From contig JAUPFP010000045.1 in assembly GCA_036925085.1 (NCBI GenBank), positions 1,116,001 through 1,180,000 of the forward strand: a stretch of 64,000 bases of DNA, in the 5' to 3' direction. Origin of the DNA: Brachycybe producta (Eukaryota; Arthropoda; Diplopoda; Playtdesmida; Andrognathidae). Within the stretch, counting starts at the first letter, position 1. Each line of letters opens with the position of its first letter. The notes beneath the pieces are model-generated. The model did not search any database. It worked only from the letters and a program-made list of their open reading frames with translations, and had not been told where the DNA came from. Positions 21,016-32,666 of the stretch are shown one piece after another. Made by a program: the position numbers and the translations under genes.

Positions 21016-22252
21016 GTCCTGGTGAGGATAAGGTGGTAAAGGTGGGTTGTTACGTCATTCCAGGGTGTTTTTTTTCCTTCTAAAAATACAAACGATGAAG
21101 AAATGTACTTGAATGAATGAAATGGAAATTAGAATATATAGTGTGTATGTGAATGCAAAACTTTATTGAGCAAAAATATACCATCTGCTTTATTTTCTGA
21201 AGTTTCTCATACTTTTTTACGCTTTTTTTCTCTCTCTTCTTTTCGTTTTTGTGTGTTTTTTAGAAAGAGAGAGAGAGAGAGGATTTTCGTCGTTGAATTC
21301 ACAATTGGCCTCACTTCAAATTTCAGTCGAATAACGAGAAGAAAAAAACGAAGAATAATAAGAAAGAAAAAACGGAAAAAAGAAGAAATTTCTTCCTCAT
21401 TTTTTTTTGTATTTTCGGATATAAAAACGAGGCGTGTTTTATTATTTGAACTGGAAACATTGTTAGGAATATATATTGAAGAAAAAAAGAGATATTTCTC
21501 TCTCTCTCTCTCTCCTTCCTTTTTTTCTATAAAAAAGTGACAAAATGTATACTTTTTATTGTTAACAAGGAGAGAGAGAAAGAGAGAAATAATATTATTG
21601 TCGTTGTATCATCAACTGATTGAACAACAACATAGAATATAAGGGGGGAAACGCCTTTGTTATATATGAACTCATTTGTAGACTAGAATAGGATTATTTA
21701 GAGACCTCTAAGCCAAATGAGCCGGGTGGGCTCTGTGTTTACCATGGCTCCGATGGGCTCTTTGAATATAAAGCATCTTCTGATGGGCTCTGTAGGCATC
21801 ATGGATCTGGTGTGCTTTGTGGATCTGGTGGATCTCATGGGCTCACTGTAAAGGTTTGTGGGCTGGGGCTCAATTTTGTTTTTACAAAGACCTACCTCTA
21901 AAGAGAGGATGCAGAACAATAAATAATTAATTTCAATAAACGCATAAAATTACACCAATGTAACAAAAGGAAACACTTGGAAGAGTTGAAGTTATAGCAA
22001 CTAGAAGAGTAAATGAATTTATAATACTTGAAAATAAATTTAGTTTCTATGCAATTTTTCCATTTTTTTTTTCGAATTTTCAATTAATTTGAGGTGAAAA
22101 ACGAATATGAAAAATTTCATATTGAAATATTATGAATAATTTCAAATTGAAATATTCTTTAAGTGATATATATTTACTCTTCTAGTTTCTTTTAAATGTT
22201 GCTTCTTAAATAACCAATAGTTATATATTTTTCAAATTGGCCTGTATAAATA
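21016..22252. other. Low-complexity interval
   Basis: GA- and CT-rich runs around 21260-21600 and a GGGCTCT-type short irregular repeat at 21715-21850. The open frames here come from simple sequence. No gene is supported. Confidence 0.45.
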
Positions 22253-22309
22253 ATACAGGGTGAGACAAATTCAGAATACCATCCATGTTTTATTTGTGTC
22301 ACCCTGTAT
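22253..22309. mobile_element. 57-bp mini inverted-repeat element
   Basis: ATACAGGGTGAGACAAAT and the inverted ATTTGTGTCACCCTGTAT enclose about 20 bp. The CAGGGTG start ending on TA resembles Tc1/mariner-type termini. Confidence 0.55.
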
Positions 22310-22378
22310 AATGCTGTTACTTGAGAGAAAGAAAGAAAGGAGGAAGATTCTTTTATTCTTTAAAACGATGTTTTCCAC

Positions 22379-22540
22379 CTGAAATAATTCCATTTCAAAT
22401 GATGACGACGGTTGGAAGTGGAGGCTAGGCTGGCTAGCACTGCTTCTAGGTATTGTCGTATTGAGATGTACTCTTAATGTAATCGCCTAATAGTTAGCCT
22501 CCACTTCCAACCCTTGTTTTTTTTTTTGAAATGGTTTCAG
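22379..22540. mobile_element. MITE with inverted repeats of about 45 bp
   Basis: Left CTGAAATAATTCCATTTC followed by GGTTGGAAGTGGAGGCTA; right TAGCCTCCACTTCCAACC followed by GAAATGGTTTCAG. A solo right end of the same family lies near 43400-43450. Confidence 0.65.
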
Positions 22541-23136
22541 CTTTTAAAGTGAGGGTAGGGCAAGTATAGGAAGGGGGGGGGGAGATCGACAGACTCTGGT
22601 ATGAGGGAGGAGGTGGAAGAATGGTTTTAAAATATAATCCGTGACGAATAATAGTTCGCATTTTCCACCACTTTAAACTGAGCCCAGTTTTTTTTTTCTT
22701 TGGTTGTTGTGTCCGAACTGTCCACTCGTGATTTTCGAAGAAAAACTATACATCCTATACAATTTTTGTTGTAGAAGTGTAAAAAAGGAGTGATGGGAGG
22801 AAAAAGGTGGTTGGAGATTTCAATATGAAAACGTATTTTTTTTTTATTCCTAATAAGGATTAAGGGAGGGTTCTTTTCCCCTGTTTGTGGGTTTGTCATC
22901 GTTTTTCTTGGGGGTCGAGGAGGACAACAACAGGATAATTGGTTTGACAGGTTCAACTTTAAGGTGTTTTTTTTTGTAAGGTGATTTTAGTTACAGGTTT
23001 TCACACTTTGTTGTTCGCACCTTTAGCGTGATTGGTAGGCAGCGCCCTCTATGTTATAGTTAAGGTTTTAAAGTGTTAAACGCGGGACCCTTTCGAACAC
23101 TTGATTATATTCGGTCTTTCCGATGCAAACTGAAGA

Positions 23137-23580
23137 GACACTTGAATGCGTTTTAGAAACTAGAATGATAACCAAGTCACTTAAAGGTATTTTCAAAATT
23201 GATATTTTTCAAAATAAACTTTTTATATGAGTTTGAAAATAACCCAACTTTAAGGAGGCTATATTTTTTTTATAAAAAGTTTATTTTGAAAGATATTAAC
23301 ATGTAAATATTCTTTTAAGTGTGTGGTACCTTTCACAGGCATTTAGAAATCGGGACGAACACAAGTTGGCTCCGCCCTTTTTTATGACGAACGGCAACTT
23401 CTAATTGGTTGGTTATATATTCTGACGTCACATGCTCCTCCTCCCTTTTCAACGTCGAACCACACAACAAACCAATTAAAAGTTGCCGGTCGTCATAAAA
23501 AGGGCGGAGCCAACTTGTGTTTGTCCCGATTTCTAAATGCCTGTGGTACCTTTCTAGTTTCTAAAACACTTTCAGGTTTC
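23137..23580. mobile_element. MITE B copy split by a later insertion
   Basis: The left half starts at GCGTTTTAGAAACTAGAATG (23149) and runs through AAAAGTTTATTTTGAAAGAT. The right end TCTAGTTTCTAAAACACTTTC (23554-23574) follows the insertion at 23335-23544. Confidence 0.75.
23335..23544. mobile_element. GC-box/CRE MITE, long form, inside MITE B
   Basis: ACAGGCATTTAGAAATCGGG to its inverted right end. Flanks share GGTACCTTTC (23325-23334 and 23545-23554), a 9-10-bp duplication. It contains CTCCGCCC, TGACGTCA and CCAATTA motifs. Confidence 0.8.
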
Positions 23581-23722
23581 TCAGGGAATACAGATTAAAA
23601 TAATAGTTTGAAAATCAGCTGTTCTCAGAATCCATCTTAAAAGTTATAATAAGGTGTTGTTGGCCCAAATAAGGGCCATTAGATTATAAGGGGAACTCAA
23701 CATTTGTTTTACAAGATGTTTT

Positions 23723-23790
23723 TTTTTTGGTCTTTAGATTTAGCTTTTAATAATCAAGGTTATTAAAAGCTAAATCTAAAGACCAAAAAA
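23723..23790. repeat. Perfect hairpin, 31-bp arms, 6-bp loop
   Basis: 23723-23753 and 23760-23790 are exact reverse complements around TCAAGG; the arm core is GGTCTTTAGATTTAGC. No transposon end was recognised at its borders. Confidence 0.85.
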
Positions 23791-25610
23791 ACAACCCAAA
23801 AATGAGAAATTGATTTATTTTTACTACAAGAATGTTGATCTGGATTTTTCTTTTGTTTCTTTCGGATTATGATTTGTTTAGAAAAGAAAAAGTAAAGGCA
23901 TTATATTATATTATTATAAAAGGGGGGCAAACGTCAGCAAAAAAAGTATTCCTTTATGTAGGAATATAGATCCTCCATCTATTTATTGTAAATCTAATGT
24001 AAGATATAAAATAAAAGTAGGGGCCGTGCCACACCGCCGCCGATTTCATCTGCTGAGAGACCCTGCGCTGAAAAACACATCCATGGGTTAGAGATGGGAG
24101 ATACAGTTTTTTTTTAAATATATTTTTTGGCCCATCTATGGGAAGGTGCGTGTTCAAGTGAATGGAACCCTCTTAGGCTTTTATAATAATGAAGGGTGAG
24201 GGTTGAGTGTGATGAACCGTGCTGCCCAATCCCTTTAAAAGTCACAGAAGTCATCAGAAGACGACTTGGCGTTCAAAATATGTCTTTTCAATTTTCAAAG
24301 CGGATTAACAAAAATAAAATCAAAACAGAACAAAAAGAAAACCGTGTAAAGTCTTACGGGTTTACTTTTCTTCTTCATTCTTTTCTTTTCTTTAGGTGAC
24401 TTATTAATGGAAAATTGTAAACTATTGAAAGAGAGACAGAGAATAAAAAAGCGGGGGAAAAAAAGGTTGTTATGCTCCGGTCAGGTCTATGTGGCTTATG
24501 GCTCACAACGTATGATAGAGGTTAGAGACGCGAATATGACGTCAGAATGAATACAATTGGTTAGAATGGCCTTCTATTGACGTCGACACTGAATTTCTGT
24601 AATTTTTTCTTGTAACATGTGGAAGTTGTAACTGCCCGGAGCATCAGGGATGGTTTACACATGCTGAGGGTTCTTACACATTACAACAGAAAACATTGTG
24701 AAGGACATTGTTGAATTTATAAAAGTAGTGAGAAGGAATAGGAAGAAGAGCCATAAATAACCTTATAAGGACGTCTTCCTATTGGCTAATGGATGACATG
24801 AAATTCCATGTGGTAGAATAGAAAACAATTTCACCGTTGTTTTCTGCATTACATTTCAGTCAGCGGAAATTGTTTCGAAGTTTCGATTAGCAGCCAGCCG
24901 CTTAACCTCTATGCAGGAAGATTAAACAAGGTTTTTTTTTCGCGCCTTTGGCGCAACCTAAATAACAACTCCACAGGCATAGTGATTAGATTTTTTGAGG
25001 CTAGTGACTAGATTTTCTTAAAGGAAGGCAAAAAACAAAGGTTGCGAAAAGGAATAAGTCAATAACTAATAAGTTTTTGTTTGAATGAAACGGGAATTAG
25101 TTCAACAAACTTTAAACTTTAAAAAGAATGGCGTGGGATGTTAAAAATTGTTGCACTGTCACTTGTTTGTGTCAATTTTTTCATCTTGTGTGTCACTTGA
25201 ACTTGAAAAAGTTGATTAGGAAAAACAACAGTAAGAATGTAAAATAAGGGGAGGAGGTGTGTCGGAGGAGGAGGAGGAGGTGGACTAAGACCATAATAGT
25301 TCTTCAACTTCAACACAATAATTGGTCCTACAAATTTAAAATTGGGTCAATTTGGGACGTCAATCAAAAATCGTTTCTTGTTGGGTGGGTGTTTTGTGAG
25401 TACTGTATTTCATTCATTCATTCTTTTTCCCTTCTTTCTCTTTTGTGACCTCCTGTGGTGCCAACAGAGGGTCCGCAAACCCCCCCCCCCTCTTTTTCTA
25501 TTTTTTAACAAAAAATATTGAGTTCAGCCTAAAAAAAAATATTGCTTGTATAAAGCTTCCGGTAACTATGAGAACGCACAAAAGTGATGAAGAAAATATT
25601 TTAAGGAAAC
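23791..25610. other. Interval without recognised features
   Basis: AT-rich, with GGA-rich and CT-rich simple tracts near 25240-25280 and 25430. No exon, RNA gene or element border could be supported. Confidence 0.4.
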
Positions 25611-25667
25611 GCAATGACAGGGCTGCATTGTACAGCATTGTACTGTACAATGCAGCCCTGTCATTGC
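25611..25667. repeat. Perfect hairpin, 25-bp arms, 7-bp loop
   Basis: 25611-25635 and 25643-25667 are exact reverse complements (core GACAGGGCTGCATTGTACAG). The right arm runs straight into the MITE at 25668, in place of its normal left end. Confidence 0.85.
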
Positions 25668-25827
25668 TCCGCCCTTTTATGAGCGTCATACCAAATATCA
25701 ACCAATTAAAAACATTGAAAAGGGCGGGGCATGTGACATCAAACCAAATAACAAACCAATTAGAAGTTGCCGTTCGTCGTAAAAGGGCGGGGCAAACGAG
25801 TGTATTTTGCTGTGCTTAAATGCCTGT
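25668..25827. mobile_element. GC-box/CRE MITE, short form, left end replaced
   Basis: CCGCCCTTTTATGAGCGTCA, then GGGCGGGGCATGTGACATCA, CCAATTAGAAG, AAAAGGGCGGGGCAAACGA and a right end AAATGCCTGT. The usual left terminus CAGTCGTTTGCC has been exchanged for one arm of the preceding hairpin. Confidence 0.7.
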
Positions 25828-26299
25828 CTGCGTTGTTGGTGCGCAGCTGATAATGGAGCGCCTTTGAAAATAGCCTCACATATAATATGATTGGAAGGAA
25901 CCATTTGAAAAACACGCTTTTATTGTATTTGAAAATATGTTGCCGCTGTACACCTGTAAGTAGAATGTCTTTGTTTTTTTGCAACTAAAGGAGCAGCAGA
26001 CGTGTTTCAAAGGGCCAAGTGATGGGCTGATAAAATATTTCACCCGTAAATTCATTTCACTGTTCAGTAAATTTCACATGATTTAAAAGCAAAAATGAAA
26101 CAGTAGTGATTGATTGTAATTGATTTTTAAAAATCTTTTAAACTTGTTTGCAATCATAAATATGTCATGTGTGATGTGTAATCCATGTTACTTCATCTCA
26201 AAACAAAATGTTTTTAATGTCCTTCTAACATTAGTTACCAGGTATATTACTTAGATCTATGTCCAATTATTATATATATATTAAGCCCCGTCTATCCTT

Positions 26300-26883
26300 C
26301 ATTGTTTCCTTCCTTCCTTCCTTCCTTTCTTGAGTAACGCTGTACAAACAAGGACAAAACCCTTGTAGCACGTTGGAATTTATATAAATTTAAATGAATA
26401 AATGAACCGCTTTTTTCTCAAGGTCAACTATATGTTGCACACTCCCCATCCAAGAACCCCATGATATTAAATTGGAGAGGGGAAAAGGTTGGAAAGGGGG
26501 GGGGTGTAGAGTGTAGAGGGGGAAAAGGTTGGAAAGTGTAGAGGGGGAAGAGAGAGAGAGAAACGTGGAGGGGGAGACTGAAATTTAAATGAAAGGAGTA
26601 AAAAAAGGAACAATCGACGCGCATGCGCACACCAGAGAAAATGAAAAAATAAATAAAAAGGGGAGGGGATAATAGTAGCAAAATTAAACTACAGTTTATC
26701 ACAGGCAACTGTGCCCAGCAGTTGAATTTCTTTTGCTCCGCCCTTTTATGAACGTCATCAATTTCTAATTGGCTTGTTACTTGGTCTGACGTCATAAAAG
26801 GGCTGAGGAAAAGAAATTCTAATGCTGGGCACAATTGCCAGTGAATTTGGCTCCCGTCATTTATGACGGGTTACCCCACTAGT
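26300..26883 (-). mobile_element. Composite element with microsatellite tail, copy 1
   Basis: On the minus strand it begins ACTAGTGGGGTAACCCGTCA with a hairpin (CCCGTCATAAATGACGGG). It carries an integral GC-box/CRE MITE of the GTGCCCAGCA subtype (26701-26842), then TAGTTTAATTTTGCTACTA, a CT-rich stretch and GCGGTTCATTTATTC, and ends in a (GGAA)n tail. There is no coding capacity. The class is uncertain: the tail suggests a SINE-like or Helentron-associated (DINE-like) element. Confidence 0.7.
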
Positions 26884-27002
26884 TCTACAATAATTAGAGA
26901 GAGAAATTATATGCAGGGTGTACCAAAAGCCATATACTCCATAGGCAATTTATTATATGTTTCGGTTGCAAGAAACATTTCCCGGGAAAGTGAATATTTG
27001 AA

Positions 27003-27209
27003 ACAGGCAATTAGATATCGGGACAAACAGAAGTTGACTCCGCCCTTTTTATGGCGAACGGCAACTTCTAATTGGTTGGTTATGTAGTCTGACGTCACAT
27101 GATACGCCCCTTTTCAACGTCGAACCACACAACAAACCAATTAGAAGTTGCCAGTCGTCATAAAAAGGATGGAGCCAACTTCTGTTTGTCCCGATTTCTA
27201 ATTGCCTGT
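27003..27209. mobile_element. GC-box/CRE MITE, long form
   Basis: ACAGGCAATTAGATATCGGG to CCGATTTCTAATTGCCTGT. Flanks ATATTTGAA and ATATTGGAA form a 9-bp duplication with one mismatch. Confidence 0.8.
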
Positions 27210-27257
27210 ATATTGGAACGACTTGGACTCATTTGAATGACCCACCTCTGGAAAGTA

Positions 27258-27656
27258 TTAGGTTGGTAGGAAAATAATTGCGGTTTTTGTTTTCTGAGAT
27301 AATAACGAAATTTATGAATTAATAATTAACATTATTAATCGAAATAAGCGCCAATCAGAGAATTGACACATTTTTTGCCAATGAATTACTAGTTTTTATT
27401 TTTTCCGGTGGTGTCAAATTCCAGAGTCATGAAGTTGATAAAATCTCCGAAATGCGTTTTTGGCAGTAGCTACCATTGTTGAAGATATTTGTTTCTTGTC
27501 CATTTTCAATTCAATAACCTAAATTGAAACACAATTAATAATAGAACCATAGTTAATATTACACAAATACAGATCGCACTTTCAATATTATATTGAAAAC
27601 AATTGAGTTTCAATTGCAGTAAAGAAAAACCCGCAGTTATTTTCCTACCAAACTAA
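27258..27656. mobile_element. Deleted mariner element
   Basis: 399 bp with terminal repeats TTAGGTTGGTAGGAAAATAA and the inverted TTATTTTCCTACCAAACTAA, followed inward by TTGCGGTTTTT, the classic mariner end. It is flanked by TA at 27256-27257 and 27657-27658. The interior is too short for a transposase; a minus-strand start MDKKQI leads into a stop after about 30 codons. Confidence 0.88.
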
Positions 27657-27658
27657 TA

Positions 27659-29277
27659 TTTGGGTTAACACATCCAATATATAACATCTAATCCAATATT
27701 TTACGTGAAATTATGTGCTTACCTGGCTGGGGCACACAACACACCCTTTGAGAATCACTGTTCAGCTTATAGTTACCGGTACCTTCGTTTCATTTTAGTG
27801 TTTTCATTCTCTTCTTCTTGTAATCTCTATGGCATCATTATCATAGACCCCCAATGTGTAATTTGTGTACTGCGTGTGAGGAAGAGTGTGTGTGCGCCTG
27901 CCTCTTTACTGCGTTAGCTGTCCTGTACGTGTTATCGTATGTGCTTGTTACTTTTGAAGTGTGTGTTGTTGGTAGGGAGAGAGAAAGAGAGAAAATTGGA
28001 TACGTCGTCGTTTCGAGGCCAACGCCAATGATCGAGAGACAGGCTTGAGTTGAAGGGGGGGGGGGAAGAGAGGCTGCTGCTGAGCTGAAGAACACTGAAC
28101 CATTTTATTTGCCATCGTACGCGGGTTATGTTTAAACGTCGTTCCGTTCTTCTCTCGCTTTCATTACAGTGTCACTCACTGGGGTAAAAGTTTTACCGTC
28201 GTCGTTCCATATAATTTCACTGTTTAGAAGGAGGCCTTTCGGTGTTTTCAAATTGTAAAAGGCGGGAGTTTTTGTTGTTGTTGTTGTTGTTGTAAAAATT
28301 TCGCTGGACACGCGTGTGGTGATTATAATTATGTTCAACTTTGAACTTTGATGAAAGTTTGTTTCTTGAGGACGTGTTTTTTTTTCTTCTTCTTCTTCCA
28401 AACTTAAGAAAAAAAATTTTTGTGTTTGTTAAGTTAGTTTTTAATTAACATTTGTCATCGAGGGAAGGACGTTGTGTGGTCTTTAGGAGGGTCAGAGGTC
28501 ATAAAGGACACAGGAAGGAAAGAAAGAAAGTGAGAGAAAGAGAAGGACATGTGTTCGGGTTCTTCTCTTTCCCTTTTGGTCGGATTTTGAGTGTCATTAT
28601 TCCCGTTTGTAATTTTTTCTTGTCGTTGCAACTTTTTTCTGCTTTGGAGTTTTTTGTTTTTTTTTTAAAAAAAAAAAACTCTTGAAGTGTCATTTATTTT
28701 GCGGCCTCATCATTTTGTGGCTTAAAAAAAAAGATATCAAGGAGAAATTTTGTGTTGTGTTTTTGTGTTGAAGAAAAAGTGAAGCATCTGCTGCTTTTAC
28801 TAAATTCATTAAATTTGTGGTTGTGTTTTTTGTGTGTTTTGTGGGGAAGAAGGGGGCCTTTGAATGAATGGTTCTTCTTCGACGACTACATCTTTATAAT
28901 TACAGGTTTTTGGGGTTTTATTTTTCTCTTTCTCCGTTTTGCTCTCTTTGCAAGCGACGGCGGTGGCAGCAGCAATTGACTTATTATCGATTTTGTACTC
29001 AGTTTTTTTAAAAAAGTATCTTTGAAAAAAGTTGCATAAAAGTTAAATTAGAGGATTTTTTTCCCCTCTATATTTAAGAAAATAATAATTAGAACGTGTG
29101 TTTCACCGTTTGTGTTTTTAAGTTTGTGGTCGAACTTTTATAAACAAACAAGCAGTTTTCAAATAAACACATTTCTTTATTGTGTTTGGTTAAATAGGTA
29201 AATTTTGTTATTGTTAGTTATTTAGTTCATGTTTGACATCTACTCTACTGTACTTTGACGACGACTATTTGACAACA
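27659..29277 (+). other. Possible 5' UTR or upstream region of the 29278 exon
   Basis: T-, GT- and GA-rich low-complexity sequence with TTG triplet runs (28270) and a G run (28050). It contains no family-like exon. It may be transcribed as the leader of the signal-peptide exon, but nothing in the sequence proves this. Confidence 0.3.
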
Positions 29278-29362
29278 ATGACAACGACAACGATAATGAT
29301 GATGATGATGAGGATGACATTTTGGTGGATATTGCTGTTTGTTATCGTCATTACTACGAAAG
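29278..29362 (+). CDS. Candidate first coding exon with signal peptide
   Basis: An ATG opens 28 codons: a Thr/Met-rich start, then the hydrophobic core FWWILLFVIVI and TTK, followed by a donor AAAG/GTAGAT. The shape fits a cleavable signal peptide or signal anchor on the first exon of a secreted or membrane protein. The exon ends in phase 1. No next exon was found in the 34.6 kb to the window end, so a long first intron is implied. The repeated ATG codons come from a GAT triplet run, which lowers confidence. Confidence 0.4.
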
Positions 29363-29521
29363 GTAGATCTAATTATTATTTCTGATTGGGTTTTTTTTTT
29401 TGTTGTTGTTGTTGTTTCATTTATTTATCTTATAAATTTATCAAAAGTTTTATTTTTTCTTTTCTAATTTTAAACGAAGAAATTGGTAGAAAAAAAAATT
29501 GTTAACACAAACTGCTATGAT

Positions 29522-30262
29522 ATTTTTTTTAGGAAAACAGCTGAAAATCTGCAGAGAAAATCTGTAGAAAAAACTGCTAAAAATATGCATGAAATTTCTA
29601 AATATGTATAAGTAGAAAACAGCTAAAACTTTACATAAATTTAAGTAGAAAACAGCTAAAACTTTACATAAGTTTAAGTGAAAACAGCTAAAATTCTACA
29701 TAAATTCAAGTAGAAAACAGCTAAAAATTCTTGATAAAGATCAGTAAAAACAGCTAAAAATTCTTGATAAAGATCAGTAAAAAACAGCTAAAAATTCTAC
29801 TTAAAGATCAGTAAAAAAACAGCTAAAAATTCTACATAAAGATCAGTAAAAAAAGCTAAAAAATTTACATAAAGATCAGTAAAAAAAGCTAAAAAATTTA
29901 CATAAAGATCAGTAGAAAACAGCTAAAACTACATAAATTCAAGTAGAAAACAGCTAAAAATTCTACGTAAAGATCAGTCAAAAACAGCTCAAATTCTACA
30001 TGAAGATCAGTAAAAAAACAGCTAAAAATTCTACTTAAAGATCAGTAAAAAACAGCTAAACATTCTACTTAAAGATCAGTAAAAAAAAGCTAAAAAATTT
30101 ACATAAAGATCAGTAGAAAACAGCTAAAACTACATAAATTCAAGTAGAAAACAGCTAAAAATTCTACGTAAAGATCAGTCAAAAACAGCTCAAATTCTAC
30201 ATGAAGATCAGTAAAAAACAGCTAAAAATTCGGCATAAATTTAAGTAGAAAAAAGCTAAATA
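29522..30262. repeat. Tandem array, unit about 32-36 bp
   Basis: Roughly twenty units of the form AAACAGCTAAAA, then TTCTACATAAA, then GATCAGTA, with small length changes. A block of about 150 bp occurs twice (near 29865-30010 and 30060-30205), a higher-order duplication. It lies 160 bp after the candidate signal-peptide exon, inside its putative intron. It is not a CRISPR: the units are contiguous and have no spacers. Confidence 0.9.
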
Positions 30263-31060
30263 TATGTAGTGAAGGTCACAATGACCAGAATGGCGCTGTT
30301 TATGAATTATGATTCATTTATGAGGGATCTCAGTCCAGATGTTCACTAAAACTTCCCAAAGTGTGGTGAAACCGTTTTTCTAATAAAAGTGATCTTTATA
30401 AATTTCTGAAAATAATTCATTTGGGAGGAATGATCATTTTATATTTTTGTGACATTTTTTTTTCTCCACTCTTTCCCATGTTATTTTTATTTACTTTGAT
30501 CACTGACTTGAGATATAGATGGATATCATCACATATAAGAAGATTATAATGAGAGATGCATTTAAGGAGGAGAACCATGAAGGAACTTAACTTGTATTTA
30601 GTTGCGAATGCAAATTAAGTTTCTACTTTTATGCGTGGTTTTTTCTCTTTTTTTCTAACCGAAAATCTGAACACACAAAATGGTGGCACGTCTCCGTCTA
30701 ATTTTCGTAAACAAAAGCGTTGATTGAAGTTTGGACGTTGCCATGATGGCGAAATTTCTACCATAATAACAACATTTTAGGAAGAAAAAGAAGAAGAAAC
30801 TAGAAAAAGGAGTCTTTAAAAGGGTGGAGAGAGAAAAATCATATATACAATTCTCTTGCCTATACCTAGGAACAAAACAGTTTTGTTTATCTCTCTCTCT
30901 CTGTCTGTCTGTGTATGTAGACGCTTTAAACCGGTTTCACTCTTCTTTGGTGTCAGTGCATTTTTAAGTTAGTCCTCAATTTTGAAATTTCTACAGAAAA
31001 ATTATTTTTTTTTTGTCAAGAAGAATTTTTTTTAACACAGCCTACTACAGATGTATGGGG
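30263..31060. other. Interval without recognised features
   Basis: AT-rich; short CT/GT simple tracts at 30888-30915. Nothing coding seen. Confidence 0.4.
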
Positions 31061-31772
31061 TGGCGCTCGCTGATTTAGCGTCAAATTGAAGAATAACCAG
31101 AAGAAAGGGTCAAATTGAACAAACGCCGAACTTAACACTGCCAACATCCCCTCCCCCCCCATATTAAGGTTCATTACAGTTACCAACAATAGTAATTATT
31201 TAGGGATCCCTAACATTAACTATGCAGTTGTTATAAAGGTGTGGCACCTTAGCGCCATCGTGCGAAAGGCGTTCAAATAAGGCAAAAAGCTGTACATAGA
31301 GGCTAAAATTAATCAAGATGTTTTCAAACATGGACTGACTAATCAATCTAGAAAACTGTATAAGCATCGTAACTGTTGAAACGCCAATTGAAACAAGGAC
31401 CAAACGAACGCCAAACTTAATAATTGCCAAATATTAAATTTTAGTGATTTAGTTTGGCATTTGCTGCGCAGTTTGGTGTTTTGTTGTACATTTCATAATT
31501 GTTAAGTTTGGCGCGTGATCAGTTTACGTTCGTTCAGTTGTTGGCGCATATTTCTTCAGTTTGCCGCTTTTTCAGTCAGTTTGGCGTTTGTTCAGTTTGG
31601 CGCCTGTTCATTCAGTTTGGTGTTTGTTCATTTTGGCGCCTTTTACTCAGTTTGGTGTTTATTTCTTCAGTTTGTCGCTTTTTCAGTCAGTTTGGCGTTT
31701 TTTCAGTTAGTTTGGCGTTTTTTCAGTTGGTGTCTGTCCCATTAGGCGCTTTTTCATTTTGGCGTGTGTTTA
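31061..31772. mobile_element. Foldback-like element with minisatellite arms
   Basis: The left part holds GGCGCT and GCGTCAAATTGAAG and later AACAAACGCCGAAC. The right part is a run of CAGTTTGGCGTTTGTTC-like units in the opposite sense. Arms made of short direct repeats in inverted orientation are the hallmark of Foldback-type elements. The related element at 51289-51854 shares the ends and units. The overlapping frames 31499-31786 are products of the repeat. Confidence 0.6.
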
Positions 31773-32196
31773 GTTACATCGAATAGATCTAATGTTTTTA
31801 TAAGCCTCTTTTAAAACGTAATAAAAAGCAAATATATGATGATATTTTGATCTTCTACACTCGAGTGCGTTTATCTTTCATTTTAAAATTTGGTAATTGC
31901 CAATTACTCCTTTGCTTTTTACTTTCTTTCAAATATATGAAAAAAACAGTTTAGTTTTCTCTTATTTATTTGAAGACAGTAAAAACGTCTTGTTTTTTCT
32001 TCGTCTTTCTGATCGTCAATTTAGTATTTACTTAGAAAAGACAACAAAAAAAAGGCTTACAAAATTGATCCTAAAGTCTTGTTTTTAAACTCTTATTGAG
32101 GTTATTTAGTAGGTGTGAACAACGCTTTTTTTGTTTATGGCTAAAATGAAAAAAAAAAAGACAAGGAAATAACCCAGAAGGGTAAATTAATTATAT
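31773..32196. other. Interval without recognised features
   Basis: AT-rich; no element border or exon supported. Confidence 0.4.
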
Positions 32197-32666
32197 ACTA
32201 GTGGGGTAACCCGTCATAAATGACGGGAGCGAAATTCACAGGCAATTGTGCCCAGCATTAGAATTTATTTTCCTCCGCCCTTTTATGTCGTCAGACCAAG
32301 TAACAAATAGAAATTAGAAATTGATGACGTTCATAAAGGGGCTGAGCAAAAGAAATTCTAATGCTGGGCACAATTGCCTGTGATAAACTGTAGTTTAATT
32401 TTGCTACTAAGAGAAAATGAGCTTTTCATTTTTTCTGGTGTGCGCATGCGCGTCGTTTGTTCTTTTTTTACTCCTTTCATTTCAATTTCAGTCTTCCCCT
32501 CCACGTTTCTCTCTCTCTCTTCCCCCTCTACACTTTCCAACCTTTTCCTCTCTCCAATTTAATATCATGGGGTTCTTGGATGATGAGTGGGCAACATATA
32601 GTTGACCTTGAGAAAGGTTGTACAGCATTACTTCAGAGACAGATATATAGATAGATAGATACACAG
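32197..32666 (+). mobile_element. Composite element with microsatellite tail, copy 2
   Basis: Same order as copy 1 on the plus strand: ACTAGTGGGGTAACCCGTCA, the integral MITE (32238-32381), TAGTTTAATTTTGCTACTA, GTGCGCATGCGCGTCGTTTG, a CT-rich tract, AATTTAATATCATGG. It ends in a (GATA)n-like tail. It lacks the GCGGTTCATTTATTC segment present in the other two copies. Confidence 0.7.

Noticed and set aside
26424..26834. 136-codon minus-strand frame and similar MTSDYITNQLEV-type peptides elsewhere
   Set aside because: These recur wherever the GC-box/CRE MITE occurs and are translations of that repeat, not a protein family.
29522..30262. CRISPR array
   Set aside because: The units are contiguous tandem repeats with no unique spacers, in a eukaryotic intron-like setting.
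31499..31786. Overlapping 95- and 76-codon frames rich in Phe/Ser/Val
   Set aside because: They are translations of the TTTGGCG minisatellite in two frames; the same happens at 51689-51926.
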